Origin: Paracoccaceae bacterium
GTDB taxonomy: Bacteria; Pseudomonadota; Alphaproteobacteria; Rhodobacterales; Rhodobacteraceae
Assembly (NCBI GenBank): GCA_012270125.1
Contig: JAAXIY010000043.1
Coordinates: 1 to 38,563, forward strand
Length of the DNA: 38,563 nucleotides
Direction: 5' to 3'
A model generated the notes under the pieces. It made no database searches and had not been told where the DNA came from. It worked only from the letters and a program-made list of their open reading frames with translations. Below, piece after piece: positions 1 to 8,091 of this stretch (position 1 is its first letter; each line of letters starts with the position of its first letter). The translations under genes were made by a program, and so were the position numbers.

Positions 1-92
1 ACAAATTGCACAGCCACTTTTGCATTATTCGGCCAAATCACCTTTGGGCCTTTTTGGCCATAGCCAACCATATCTCTAGGATAGCTATCCAT
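1..92 (-). CDS. puuE: PuuE-type allantoinase (polysaccharide deacetylase family), N-terminal fragment
   Basis: Only the first 30 codons are in the window; the gene runs off the left edge. The start ATG is the complement of 90-92. The peptide begins MDSYPRDMVGYGQKGPKVIW and continues PNNAKVAVQF, which matches the characteristic N-terminus of the cofactor-independent allantoinases (YPRDMxGYG, then W-P-x-x-A-x-x-A-V-Q-F). These hydrolyse allantoin to allantoate. It lies 9 bases downstream of puuD in the same leftward operon, which is the expected place for the step after urate oxidation and OHCU decarboxylation. The catalytic core cannot be inspected here, so the assignment rests on the N-terminal signature and context. 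Confidence 0.85.
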   Translation of the reverse strand, partial: MDSYPRDMVGYGQKGPKVIWPNNAKVAVQF

Positions 93-101
93 GTTATAAC
101 C

Positions 102-1310
102 TCAGTTTTTTTTCAAGCTGGCATGCCATTCAGATAGTAAAACTCTTTCTTCGTCTTCCAACCATATTATGTTACCCGGTGGCATAGCCCATGATGCTGC
201 AGACTGCCAGTAAATCTCATTAGCCATCTTCAAAACCTCCTCCTCTGTTTCGAGATGAATACCTTTTGGAGCGAAAGCAAGTCCCTCCCAAAGCGGCTCC
301 CTTGCGTGACAAGAACTACATCGCTCAATAACTAATTCAACGGCAGTTTTATGGATTTCTTCTTTTGTCATGTTAAGATTGCTAACCTCATAAACATTAT
401 TATTAGGTGCCCCGGCATATGACAACAAGACAGAGCAAACAGCAAGAAGGGAGGCAACCAGCCATGTCCAATACGGGGCTGGCAATCCTTTATGCTTCGT
501 ATTGAAAAAATGCCTTATCAATGCGCCGATTATTAAAATCAATCCAAGAATTAACCAACTGTATTCTGTAGCAAATATTATTGGATAATGTCCGCCAATC
601 ATAACGAAGATAACTGGAAGCGTTAAATAGTTATTGTGCAAAGATCGTTGCTTGCCTCTAACTCCATAAATCGGATTAGGATCGTCCCCAGCTTTAAGAG
701 CTTGCACCACTTTTTTTTGGCCAGGAATAATAACCATTGCCACATTGGCCACCATCATAGTTCCTATAGTAACTCCCATCTGCATAAAGGCTCCACGATG
801 AGAAAAAACTTGTGTATAAATGAACGATAACAGGACTAAAAAAACCAACCCCGCCAGAGCTAAAATCAAGTCATTTTTTCCAAGCGGACTGCGACATAAA
901 CCGTCGTAGATAATCCAACCAATTACAATTCCACCTAAGCTCAAGAAAACGGCTTGTAACTGAGTAATATCAAGAACCTCTAAGTCAATCATGTAGAGGC
1001 TAGCTGAGCCATAATACACTAATGACATCAAAGCCATGCCAGAGATCCAAGTACTGTAAGCTTCCCACTTAAACCACGTTAACTCTTCCGGCATTTTTTT
1101 TGGTGCTACCAGATATTTAACCATATTATAAAAGCCACCACCGTGAACCTGCCATGCTTGTCCATTGGCCTCTTTAGGTAACTCTTTTCCTGGCTTCAAA
1201 CTAAGATCCAGAGCAATAAAATAAAAAGAAGATCCAATCCAAGCCACGCCCGCTATTACATGAACCCAACGAACAATCATTTCTGACCACAACCAAAAAT
1301 AATCCAACAT
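102..1310 (-). CDS. puuD: Urate hydroxylase PuuD: membrane-bound urate oxidase with C-terminal cytochrome c domain
   Basis: 402 residues, the usual family length. Residues 1-300 form the integral-membrane urate oxidase domain (several hydrophobic helices, for example about 12-34, 90-108, 121-136, 148-168, 230-262, 281-299). The C-terminal 100 residues are a cytochrome c domain with heme motif C331-S-S-C334-H335 and a probable axial Met376 in the MPPGN segment. Family knowledge: PuuD oxidises urate to 5-hydroxyisourate and passes electrons to the respiratory chain instead of making H2O2 like soluble uricase. It starts 3 bases after xdhC and is followed by puuE, so the operon orders the pathway enzymes together. 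The lack of a soluble uricase gene nearby is consistent with PuuD being the urate oxidase. Confidence 0.95.
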   Translation of the reverse strand: MLDYFWLWSEMIVRWVHVIAGVAWIGSSFYFIALDLSLKPGKELPKEANGQAWQVHGGGFYNMVKYLVAPKKMPEELTWFKWEAYSTWISGMALMSLVYYGSASLYMIDLEVLDITQLQAVFLSLGGIVIGWIIYDGLCRSPLGKNDLILALAGLVFLVLLSFIYTQVFSHRGAFMQMGVTIGTMMVANVAMVIIPGQKKVVQALKAGDDPNPIYGVRGKQRSLHNNYLTLPVIFVMIGGHYPIIFATEYSWLILGLILIIGALIRHFFNTKHKGLPAPYWTWLVASLLAVCSVLLSYAGAPNNNVYEVSNLNMTKEEIHKTAVELVIERCSSCHAREPLWEGLAFAPKGIHLETEEEVLKMANEIYWQSAASWAMPPGNIIWLEDEERVLLSEWHASLKKN

Positions 1311-1313
1311 TAT

Positions 1314-2294
1314 TTATCCTACCTTAGTTCCATTCTTTTCCTGCCATATTGCAAGCTGTGCAGCAATCGAAATAGCAACTTTCACTGGTTCTTTAGAATT
1401 AATATCATCTATGCCAATAGGACAAGTAAGCCTTTTTAACTGGGCATCGGTTACTCCCATTTTTGTCAATCGACTTCTAAATCTGGCGTTCTTTGTTTGA
1501 GAACCTATTAATCCACAAAACTCAAATTTATTTCTTGATAATAAAGCAAAACAGATAGCCTCATCCAAGGGGTGAGAATGTGTTAGTATTATATGATAAG
1601 CATCACTTGGTGCATGCGACGCAATCACCTGCGGATCTTTTGCAACAACCTTAGAATAAACAACTGTAAATTCTTTTGGAAATCGATCTTCATCAATATC
1701 AACCCAGTGAAGATCAAAATCCAAATTACTTACAATTTTCATTAACGCCCTACCAACGTGACCAGCCCCATAAACAAACAATGGGGTAAGTCTTTTTGCT
1801 GTGGGAAGAATAAAGGTATCATTTTCTAGCTTTGGGTTAGACCAACTACTGTCTTTCCCATCAAAAATTTCTATTGAGCTTCCAGTCTTCAAGGGATGCG
1901 CTAAAGTGAATACTCCTTCCGCATAACTCAACAACCCATCTATATCAGATCGGTTCAAAATTTCTAAGAGAACCTTTACCTGCCCACCACAGCACTGGCC
2001 CATATCTGGTCCAAGTGCCAAATTTAGAACCCTTCTATATGAACTTTTGGCTATATGACTGTTTTCCTTTATGAGACTTCTTGCCTGTTTCATAACCTCA
2101 AATTCCAGTGAGCCACCGCCTATTGTGTTCCATATCTGCGTCTCTGAAATTACCATATTCGCACCTACTTCCCTAGGTGACGAGCCGCGCACAAAAATGA
2201 CTACTGCATGAGCAATTGCTTTATCTTCAGAAACCAACTGATCTGCAGCAGCAATCCAATTATTTCTAGGCCTGATAAATGTGCTATCTACCAT
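1314..2294 (-). CDS. xdhC: Xanthine dehydrogenase accessory protein XdhC
   Basis: 326 residues. XdhC binds molybdenum cofactor, promotes its sulfuration and inserts it into the large subunit of xanthine dehydrogenase. The N-terminal XdhC/CoxI domain shows V-R-G-S-S-P-R-E at about 35-42, GGGSLE at 59-64 and the Cys pair C101-C102 in the DMGQCCGG segment. The C-terminal half is a Rossmann domain with GAGHVG at 176-181, followed by a THSHPLDE segment and a GLIGS motif. The gene follows xdhB by 9 bases and precedes puuD by 3 bases, consistent with translational coupling. All expected landmarks are present; no truncation is seen. Confidence 0.95.
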   Translation of the reverse strand: MVDSTFIRPRNNWIAAADQLVSEDKAIAHAVVIFVRGSSPREVGANMVISETQIWNTIGGGSLEFEVMKQARSLIKENSHIAKSSYRRVLNLALGPDMGQCCGGQVKVLLEILNRSDIDGLLSYAEGVFTLAHPLKTGSSIEIFDGKDSSWSNPKLENDTFILPTAKRLTPLFVYGAGHVGRALMKIVSNLDFDLHWVDIDEDRFPKEFTVVYSKVVAKDPQVIASHAPSDAYHIILTHSHPLDEAICFALLSRNKFEFCGLIGSQTKNARFRSRLTKMGVTDAQLKRLTCPIGIDDINSKEPVKVAISIAAQLAIWQEKNGTKVG

Positions 2295-2303
2295 TAAACA
2301 AAT

Positions 2304-4634
2304 TTACACACTGGGGCCGCCAAGTTGTAGCGATTGCATCAAAAGTCTTTCAGGCGTGGCGGGAGCGTTTAAGTTTGGATAAGCTTTCCGAGCATTCACG
2401 GCTTGTAAGGCATGTGACAAGGCCATTAAAACACTTGTTCCCAACATAAGAGGGGGCTCACCAACGGCTTTTGATCTATGGATTGTTTCCTCACAATTTT
2501 CCCCTTCAGAAAAAAGTTTTACTCTAAAGTCCAAAGGCCTATCAGAACATGCTGGGATTTTATAAGTTGAAGGAGCATGGGTAAGAAGTCTTCCTCTGTC
2601 GTCCCAGACAAGTTCTTCAGTTGTTAACCAACCAGCACCTTGAACGTAGCCTCCTTCAATTTGTCCAATATCTATTGCTGGATTTAAAGATTTGCCAACA
2701 TCATGTAATATGTCAGTCCGTAAAATCCTATTCTCGCCTGTTAACAAATCAACAACTACTTCACTGCATGCAGCTCCATAAGCAAAATAATAAAAAGGGC
2801 GCCCTTTAAGTGTTTTTGGATTCCAATGGACTTTTGGTGTAGAATAAAAACCTGTTGCTGATAAAGATATTCTGCCCATGTAGCAGCGTTTAACAGCATC
2901 TGAAAAATTGTAATCATTCGCCCCAACTAAAACTTTACCATCTTCAAAACTAACTTCATTAGGCTTGATTTGTGCCTCGGCCGCAAGATATTCAGCCATT
3001 CTAGATTTTATTTTTTCAGCTGCATTTTTTGCAGCCATCCCGTTAAGGTCGCTCCCCGAAGAAGCAGCAGTGGCAGATGTGTTGGGAACTTTTCCTGTAG
3101 AGGTGGCCGTAATCTTTATCTTATTTAGGGGCAATTTAAATTCATTAGCCACAATCTGCGCAATTTTTGTATTTAAACCTTGACCCATTTCTGTTCCGCC
3201 ATGGTTTAAGTAAACCGAACCATCGTTGTATACATGCAGCAAGGCGCCAGCTTGGTTTAAAAAACTCGCATTGAATGAAATTCCAAATTTTACGGGTGTA
3301 AGCGCTATACCACGCTTTAAAAAGTCATTATTTTTGTTGAATTTTTCAATACTTTGACGGCGTTCAAAATAGTTGCTTGTTTTCTTTAGTTCAGAAATAA
3401 TATCTTGAATTACACAGTCATGAACTGTCTGTCCGTAAGGTGTTTTCCCGTACTCAGTCGATGTTTTATGCGGATAAAAGTTTCGCTCCCGAACCAATAG
3501 AGGGTCTATGTTTAAATGATAAGCAACATGATCAATAACCCGCTCCATACCAACAATTCCTTGCGGACCTCCAAAACCTCTGAACGCTGTATTTGATTGG
3601 GTATTGGTCTTGAGACGGTGGGAAGTAATACGCATGTTCTTTATGAAATAAGAATTTTCAGCATGGCACATAGCACGAGCAGCAATAGCCTCTGATAAAT
3701 CCCAAGACATTCCACAACGCATTGCCTGATCTACAATCACGCTATTGATTAAACCGTTATCTTCAAAACCCACTTTATAGGATATTTGAAAATCATGCCG
3801 TTTTCCTGTTAAAATAAAGTCATCATCGCGATCATAAATTATTTTAGCCGGTCTACCTGTTAGTTTTGCCGCAAGTGCTGCAACTATAGCTGGTAAATTG
3901 CCTTGACTTTCTTTTCCGCCAAATCCACCACCCATTCTACGCGTTATTACTGTAACATCGTGATTGGATAGCCCCAGCGCCATTGCGACTTTATGCTGGA
4001 TTTCCGTCGGATGCTGGGTCGAGCAATGCACAACAATATCCGTATCTTCGCCAGCAAAAGCATAGGCCGCTTGGCCTTCAAGATAAAAATGTTCCTGGCC
4101 ACCTAATATGATTTTGCCTTCAAGCTTGTTTTTACTTTTATCTAATGCTTGATCTGCCTCTCCACATTCAATAACAGCCGGAGGCCCTAAGACATTTCCT
4201 GTCTCTAATGCCTGATCAATAGTTATTACAGCCGGAAGTTCTTCATACCTGATGTCGGCTAGCTCAATGGCATTACGAGCAATTTTGATATCTTCAGCTA
4301 CAACTGCAAATACAGACTGCCCCAAATAACTTACTACATTTTCAGCAAATATGGGGTCATCACCAGCAAAAGGACTACAATCATTTATTCCTGGTATATC
4401 TGCTGCAGTTAAAACTTTTATAACACCTGGAAAGTTTTCAACTTGAGATAGATCCATACTTAAAATTTTAGCATGTGCAAATTTACTTTGCCCCAATAGA
4501 ATCTGAAGAGTATTCGGCGGTACAGCTATATCATCTACATATTTTGCCGCGCCACTTACATGCTTATGGGCGCTATCATGTCGAATGGCTTTGTGAACTG
4601 TGCCTTCTTTTGCGGATCCATCTGTATCTTTCAT
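2304..4634 (-). CDS. xdhB: Xanthine dehydrogenase large (molybdopterin-binding) subunit
   Basis: 776 residues, the normal size for the separate molybdenum-cofactor subunit of bacterial xanthine dehydrogenases. It oxidises hypoxanthine to xanthine and xanthine to urate. Visible signatures are QEHFYLE at 180-186, the cofactor-binding GGGFGGKE at 235-242, the FRGFGGPQ segment, GTEMGQGL in the middle and A-V-G-E-P-P near the C-terminus, where Glu726 is the expected catalytic base. The start ATG (4634-4632) abuts the TGA of xdhA (4637-4635) with no spacer, so translation is probably coupled. Purine specificity is inferred from the surrounding xdhC-puuD-uraH context; the family also includes nicotinate and other N-heterocycle hydroxylases. 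Confidence 0.95.
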   Translation of the reverse strand: MKDTDGSAKEGTVHKAIRHDSAHKHVSGAAKYVDDIAVPPNTLQILLGQSKFAHAKILSMDLSQVENFPGVIKVLTAADIPGINDCSPFAGDDPIFAENVVSYLGQSVFAVVAEDIKIARNAIELADIRYEELPAVITIDQALETGNVLGPPAVIECGEADQALDKSKNKLEGKIILGGQEHFYLEGQAAYAFAGEDTDIVVHCSTQHPTEIQHKVAMALGLSNHDVTVITRRMGGGFGGKESQGNLPAIVAALAAKLTGRPAKIIYDRDDDFILTGKRHDFQISYKVGFEDNGLINSVIVDQAMRCGMSWDLSEAIAARAMCHAENSYFIKNMRITSHRLKTNTQSNTAFRGFGGPQGIVGMERVIDHVAYHLNIDPLLVRERNFYPHKTSTEYGKTPYGQTVHDCVIQDIISELKKTSNYFERRQSIEKFNKNNDFLKRGIALTPVKFGISFNASFLNQAGALLHVYNDGSVYLNHGGTEMGQGLNTKIAQIVANEFKLPLNKIKITATSTGKVPNTSATAASSGSDLNGMAAKNAAEKIKSRMAEYLAAEAQIKPNEVSFEDGKVLVGANDYNFSDAVKRCYMGRISLSATGFYSTPKVHWNPKTLKGRPFYYFAYGAACSEVVVDLLTGENRILRTDILHDVGKSLNPAIDIGQIEGGYVQGAGWLTTEELVWDDRGRLLTHAPSTYKIPACSDRPLDFRVKLFSEGENCEETIHRSKAVGEPPLMLGTSVLMALSHALQAVNARKAYPNLNAPATPERLLMQSLQLGGPSV

Positions 4635-6104
4635 TCAACTCACCAAATTCTCAACTTGGTTCCGGTCCGCTAAATTGGGAACAAATGAACCTGTCAGTTC
4701 ATACCCATATTTCATCACTAAATTTTGAGCCGCCTTACGTCTATAATCTGCACTACCACGAACATCCGTTAAAGGGTCGAAATCCTTATTTATATTTTTT
4801 GATGCTTTAATAAAAGACTGCGGCTCAAAAGGTTGGCCCAGAAGAGCTTTTTCTACCTCTGTCGCTCTCTTTGGAGTGCCGGCCATACCGCCAAAACAAA
4901 TTTTAGCCATGGTTATCTTTGTTTTTTCTACAATGAGATTTGCACCCATCATAACGGCGGAAATGTCCTGATCAAATCGCTTGGATAATTTATAGCACCG
5001 AAAATTATCCCCTGGTTTATTTGGCACAAATATCCCAGAGACATATTCACCGGCATGACGGTCCTGTCTTCCATATTCAATAAAAAATTCTTCTAAAGGT
5101 AATTTTCGCTTTTTATTTTTATTTGTAAGCTCAATTAATGATTCCAGTGCAATCAAAGCAGGGGGTAAATCACCAATCGGAGATCCGTTAGCGAGGTTCC
5201 CACATACTGTTCCAGAGTTTCGCACCTGCACTGATCCAAAACGCTTCCATAAAGCTTTAATTGTTGGCCATTTATTACCTAACTTTGCCATAGCTTCCTG
5301 ATGTGTTACTGCGGGTCGAATAATTATAAAATCATCTTGCTCGTCGATTTTGTTGAATTCTTTAACTCGACCAGTCCAAATCATGTTTGGTAAGTCCCGA
5401 TTTTGCTTCGTCACCCAAAGACCAATGTCTGTAGCACCAGACACTATGGTAGCGGAAGGTTGATCCGCGTAGGTTTTTGAAAAATCTTCGTGATTAGTAG
5501 GTATAGAAAATGAATTTTTTCCGTCTGTAATTTCAACTGGCTCTGAGCTATTTATTTCTAAAAGTTCTTTTTTAAGAATTTCATTGCGATCCAATTCCCA
5601 CTGAGGTTGTTTTGAATTTTTCAGCGAAAGCCCGGCTTCGACAATTGGCCTGTATCCTGTACACCTGCACAAATTCCCCGCCAAAGTATCATCTATGTCT
5701 TCTGCCATCAAACCGTGTTTATTTGACCAAGCTGTAAATAGTGACATAACAAAACCAGGCGTACAAAACCCACATTGAGATCCGTGAAAGTCTATCAGCG
5801 CTTTTTGACAGGGATGTAGTTCCCCATCAGGTCCATTTAAGCCCTCAACAGTAATAACGGCACAACCTTCAAGCATTCCCATAAAAACAATACATGCATT
5901 TACGGAACGCCAAATTAAATTTCCAGAATCATCAGTTTTAACTATAGCAACCGTGCATGCTCCACAGTCACCTTCAGCACAACCTTCTTTAGATCCGACT
6001 AAGCTTTTTTGATCTCTTAGCCATTTCAATAGAGTCATATCACCAGCGATATTATCGACTCTTTGGGTTTTACCATTTAAAATAAAAGTAAGATAATTTC
6101 TCAC
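4635..6104 (-). CDS. xdhA: Xanthine dehydrogenase small subunit (two [2Fe-2S] clusters plus FAD)
   Basis: 489 residues from a GTG start at 6104. A longer reading frame exists to an ATG at 6191, but that extension has no homology to the family and lies inside uraH. The GTG gives the canonical beginning (M)RNYLTFILNG and has a GAGGG ribosome site at 6116-6112. Plant-type ferredoxin cluster ligands are C42, C47, C50 and C71; the second cluster uses C111, C114, C146 and C148 (CRCTGYRPI). A CO-dehydrogenase-type FAD domain follows from about residue 215, including a TIVSGATD segment, and the C-terminus is the matching accessory domain. The start lies 10 bases after the uraH stop, in one operon. 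Confidence 0.93.
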   Translation of the reverse strand: MRNYLTFILNGKTQRVDNIAGDMTLLKWLRDQKSLVGSKEGCAEGDCGACTVAIVKTDDSGNLIWRSVNACIVFMGMLEGCAVITVEGLNGPDGELHPCQKALIDFHGSQCGFCTPGFVMSLFTAWSNKHGLMAEDIDDTLAGNLCRCTGYRPIVEAGLSLKNSKQPQWELDRNEILKKELLEINSSEPVEITDGKNSFSIPTNHEDFSKTYADQPSATIVSGATDIGLWVTKQNRDLPNMIWTGRVKEFNKIDEQDDFIIIRPAVTHQEAMAKLGNKWPTIKALWKRFGSVQVRNSGTVCGNLANGSPIGDLPPALIALESLIELTNKNKKRKLPLEEFFIEYGRQDRHAGEYVSGIFVPNKPGDNFRCYKLSKRFDQDISAVMMGANLIVEKTKITMAKICFGGMAGTPKRATEVEKALLGQPFEPQSFIKASKNINKDFDPLTDVRGSADYRRKAAQNLVMKYGYELTGSFVPNLADRNQVENLVS

Positions 6105-6114
6105 ATCAGCACCC

Positions 6115-6468
6115 TCAACTCCCACGATAAGTTGAGTAACCATATGCCGAAAGCAATAACGGGACGTGATAATGTTGTTCCGCATTATCAATTCCGAAGC
6201 TAATCACAACTTCATCAAGAAATGGAACCTCAGGCAATTGTTCTCCATTTGCCTTCAGGTAAGATGCTGCGTGAAAAACAAGTTTATATTTTCCAGAACT
6301 AAATGAAGCACCCTCCAAAAGAGGTTCATCACATCTACCGTCTTCATTAGTTGAAACTGATTTTAACTTTTGTTCAGAGTTTTCTACTATTTTGTAAAGA
6401 TCTATCGCCAAATTGGCTGCTGGCATGCCACGAGCAGTATCCAAAACATGGGTTGTAAGACGGCCCAT
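6115..6468 (-). CDS. uraH: 5-hydroxyisourate hydrolase (transthyretin-like)
   Basis: 117 residues from the ATG at 6468, chosen over the ATG at 6486 because an AGGAG site sits six bases upstream and the protein then begins MGRLTTHVLDT, the family start. It hydrolyses 5-hydroxyisourate, the product of PuuD, to OHCU. Catalytic-site residues are visible: His7 in THVLD, Arg45 in NEDGRCD, His99/His101 in the HYHVPLLLS segment and the diagnostic C-terminal YRGS. No signal peptide is present, so it acts in the cytoplasm. It is first gene of the leftward operon and diverges from uraD. Confidence 0.95.
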   Translation of the reverse strand: MGRLTTHVLDTARGMPAANLAIDLYKIVENSEQKLKSVSTNEDGRCDEPLLEGASFSSGKYKLVFHAASYLKANGEQLPEVPFLDEVVISFGIDNAEQHYHVPLLLSAYGYSTYRGS

Positions 6469-6579
6469 AGCGAGCTCCTGTTTCAATTCCTTTTAATTTA
6501 TTTTGCAAAACAAAATATTCAAAACTATTGTACATTTTGTACTCTTGTTTTCCAATTTAAATTCACACCAAGTGACAAA
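6469..6579. promoter_or_regulatory. Divergent promoter region between uraH-xdh-puu operon and uraD
   Basis: 111 AT-rich bases separate the two divergent starts. It contains a perfect 10-bp palindrome TTTTGCAAAA at 6501-6510 and two direct copies of TTGTAC (6528-6533 and 6537-6542) spaced nine bases apart, forming TTGTACATTTTGTAC. Position and symmetry make these candidate operators for joint control of both directions, but no regulator gene sits next to them and in AT-rich DNA short palindromes occur by chance. The weakly defined -10 and -35 elements cannot be picked with certainty. Confidence 0.4.
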
Positions 6580-7083
6580 ATGCCTTTAGAAGAATTAAAT
6601 CAAGCTGAAATTATAAATTTATTGGGTAGTATTTACGAACACTCGTCTTGGGTCGCCGAAATCTTATTTTCGCAAGGAATTACATCTCAAGATAACAATG
6701 TTGATTTTCTAGCAGAGCGAATGAAGGAAATTGTAGAAGCATCAAGTGATGAGAAGAAACTTAACCTTCTTAAGGCTCACCCAGAATTAGCGGGTAAGCT
6801 TGCCATTTCAGGCAACTTAACAAAAGACTCCACAGCCGAGCAGACTAGTGCCGGACTTGATCAATGTTCAAAAGAAGAATTTGCTGAATTCAGTAAATTA
6901 AACTTGGAATACACAAAAAAATTTGGCCACCCCTTTATAATAGCTGTTCGAGGCCTTAAAAGGTCTGAGATATTAACTTCATTTAATGACCGAGTTAACA
7001 ACGATAGTGAGAAAGAGTTTTCCACTGCAATGGAAGAGGTACATAAAATAGCAAGACTACGTTTAGAGCAGCTCTCGCTGTAA
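6580..7083 (+). CDS. uraD: 2-oxo-4-hydroxy-4-carboxy-5-ureidoimidazoline (OHCU) decarboxylase
   Basis: 167 residues from the ATG at 6580; a longer open frame extends upstream through the promoter and into antisense of uraH and was rejected. The enzyme decarboxylates OHCU to S-allantoin. The OHCU decarboxylase fold is recognisable: His67 in LLKAHPELAGK is the expected catalytic histidine, followed by SAGLDQC and FGHPFIIAVRG. Cytoplasmic, no targeting sequence. It is transcribed away from the uraH-xdh-puu operon and completes the set urate to allantoin. The upstream ribosome site is weak (AAGTG). Confidence 0.93.
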   Translation: MPLEELNQAEIINLLGSIYEHSSWVAEILFSQGITSQDNNVDFLAERMKEIVEASSDEKKLNLLKAHPELAGKLAISGNLTKDSTAEQTSAGLDQCSKEEFAEFSKLNLEYTKKFGHPFIIAVRGLKRSEILTSFNDRVNNDSEKEFSTAMEEVHKIARLRLEQLSL

Positions 7084-7131
7084 AGTGCCTTTTTCAAAAA
7101 ACATTTAAAATCCCCCAAAACTGGCGGGCAG

Positions 7132-8088
7132 TCAATTTATTGGATAGTGGCAAGAAACAGCTGACCCATTTTTAGATTCATGAAAAATAGGTGTTTCCTT
7201 AGAGCAGAGCTCCTTTGCAAAAACACACCTCTCACTAAAAGCACATCCGATGGGCGGGTTCAAAATATCAGGCAATTCATAGCCACTTTTTTCATTTAAA
7301 GTTAGAGGTTTTCCAATAACTGGAGCACTATCTGCCAAAAGCTTAGTGTAAGGATGTTTAGGTTTTGAAAAAATTTCTTTTGCTGTTCCAACTTCTACGA
7401 TTGACCCAAAATACATTACAGCCACTCTATCACTTACCGCTTCCACGACTGAAAGATCATGGCTGATAAAAAAATATGTAAGACCAAATTTCTCTTTAAG
7501 CTCTTCCAGCAAATTTAAAACTTGTGCCTGTATGGACACGTCAAGCGCAGATACAGGCTCATCTAACACTAATATTTTTGGCTCAGCTGCCAAAGCTCTT
7601 GCAATACCAATTCGCTGAGCCTGACCGCCGGAAAACTCATGAGGATATCTATCTAAAAAATCTAAGCGCAAATTAACGGCATCAAATAGCTCTTTAATTC
7701 TAGTATCCCTATTTGGTCGCTTCATTCCATGTAGGTTTTTAAGAGGCGCTTCTATAATTTGCCTAATAGTTTTTCTGGGGTTTAGGCTACTTATAGGATC
7801 CTGAAATACATATTGGATTTTTTTCCCAAAAATTTTAGGGTCTGATTTATCAAAAATTTCTCCATCAATTATTATTCTACCGGAGGTAGGTTTCAATAAT
7901 CCAACAAGCATTTTAGCCAACGTTGACTTTCCACAGCCTGATTCACCAACAAGACCAAAAGTCTCTCCCGGTTTTATTTTTAAAGAAACAGTATTAACGG
8001 CTGTTACTTCAAACTTTGATAAACTTAGCGCTCCCTTTCGGGCGGGAAATTTTTTACTAAGTTTATCAAACTCAAGGGATGAAACCAT
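7132..8088 (-). CDS. ABC importer ATP-binding protein, OppF/DppF type
   Basis: 318 residues. ATPase of a peptide/opine/nickel-type importer. Walker A GESGCGKST at 48-56, Q-loop FQDP at 95-98, signature SGGQAQR at 153-159, Walker B LVLDEP at 173-178 and switch His210 are intact. The C-terminal oligopeptide-ABC extension contains C282, C288, C295 and C313, typical of OppD/OppF proteins. It starts 3 bases after the permease-ATPase fusion and is the last gene of a four-gene leftward transporter operon. It ends convergently with uraD, 48 bases away, and I saw no convincing terminator between them. Substrate cannot be read from the ATPase. Confidence 0.92.
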   Translation of the reverse strand: MVSSLEFDKLSKKFPARKGALSLSKFEVTAVNTVSLKIKPGETFGLVGESGCGKSTLAKMLVGLLKPTSGRIIIDGEIFDKSDPKIFGKKIQYVFQDPISSLNPRKTIRQIIEAPLKNLHGMKRPNRDTRIKELFDAVNLRLDFLDRYPHEFSGGQAQRIGIARALAAEPKILVLDEPVSALDVSIQAQVLNLLEELKEKFGLTYFFISHDLSVVEAVSDRVAVMYFGSIVEVGTAKEIFSKPKHPYTKLLADSAPVIGKPLTLNEKSGYELPDILNPPIGCAFSERCVFAKELCSKETPIFHESKNGSAVSCHYPIN

Positions 8089-8091
8089 CTT

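Noticed and set aside
6370-6579. 70-residue extension of UraD
   Set aside because: It crosses the promoter and the antisense of uraH, has no family similarity, and UraD proteins are about 165 residues.
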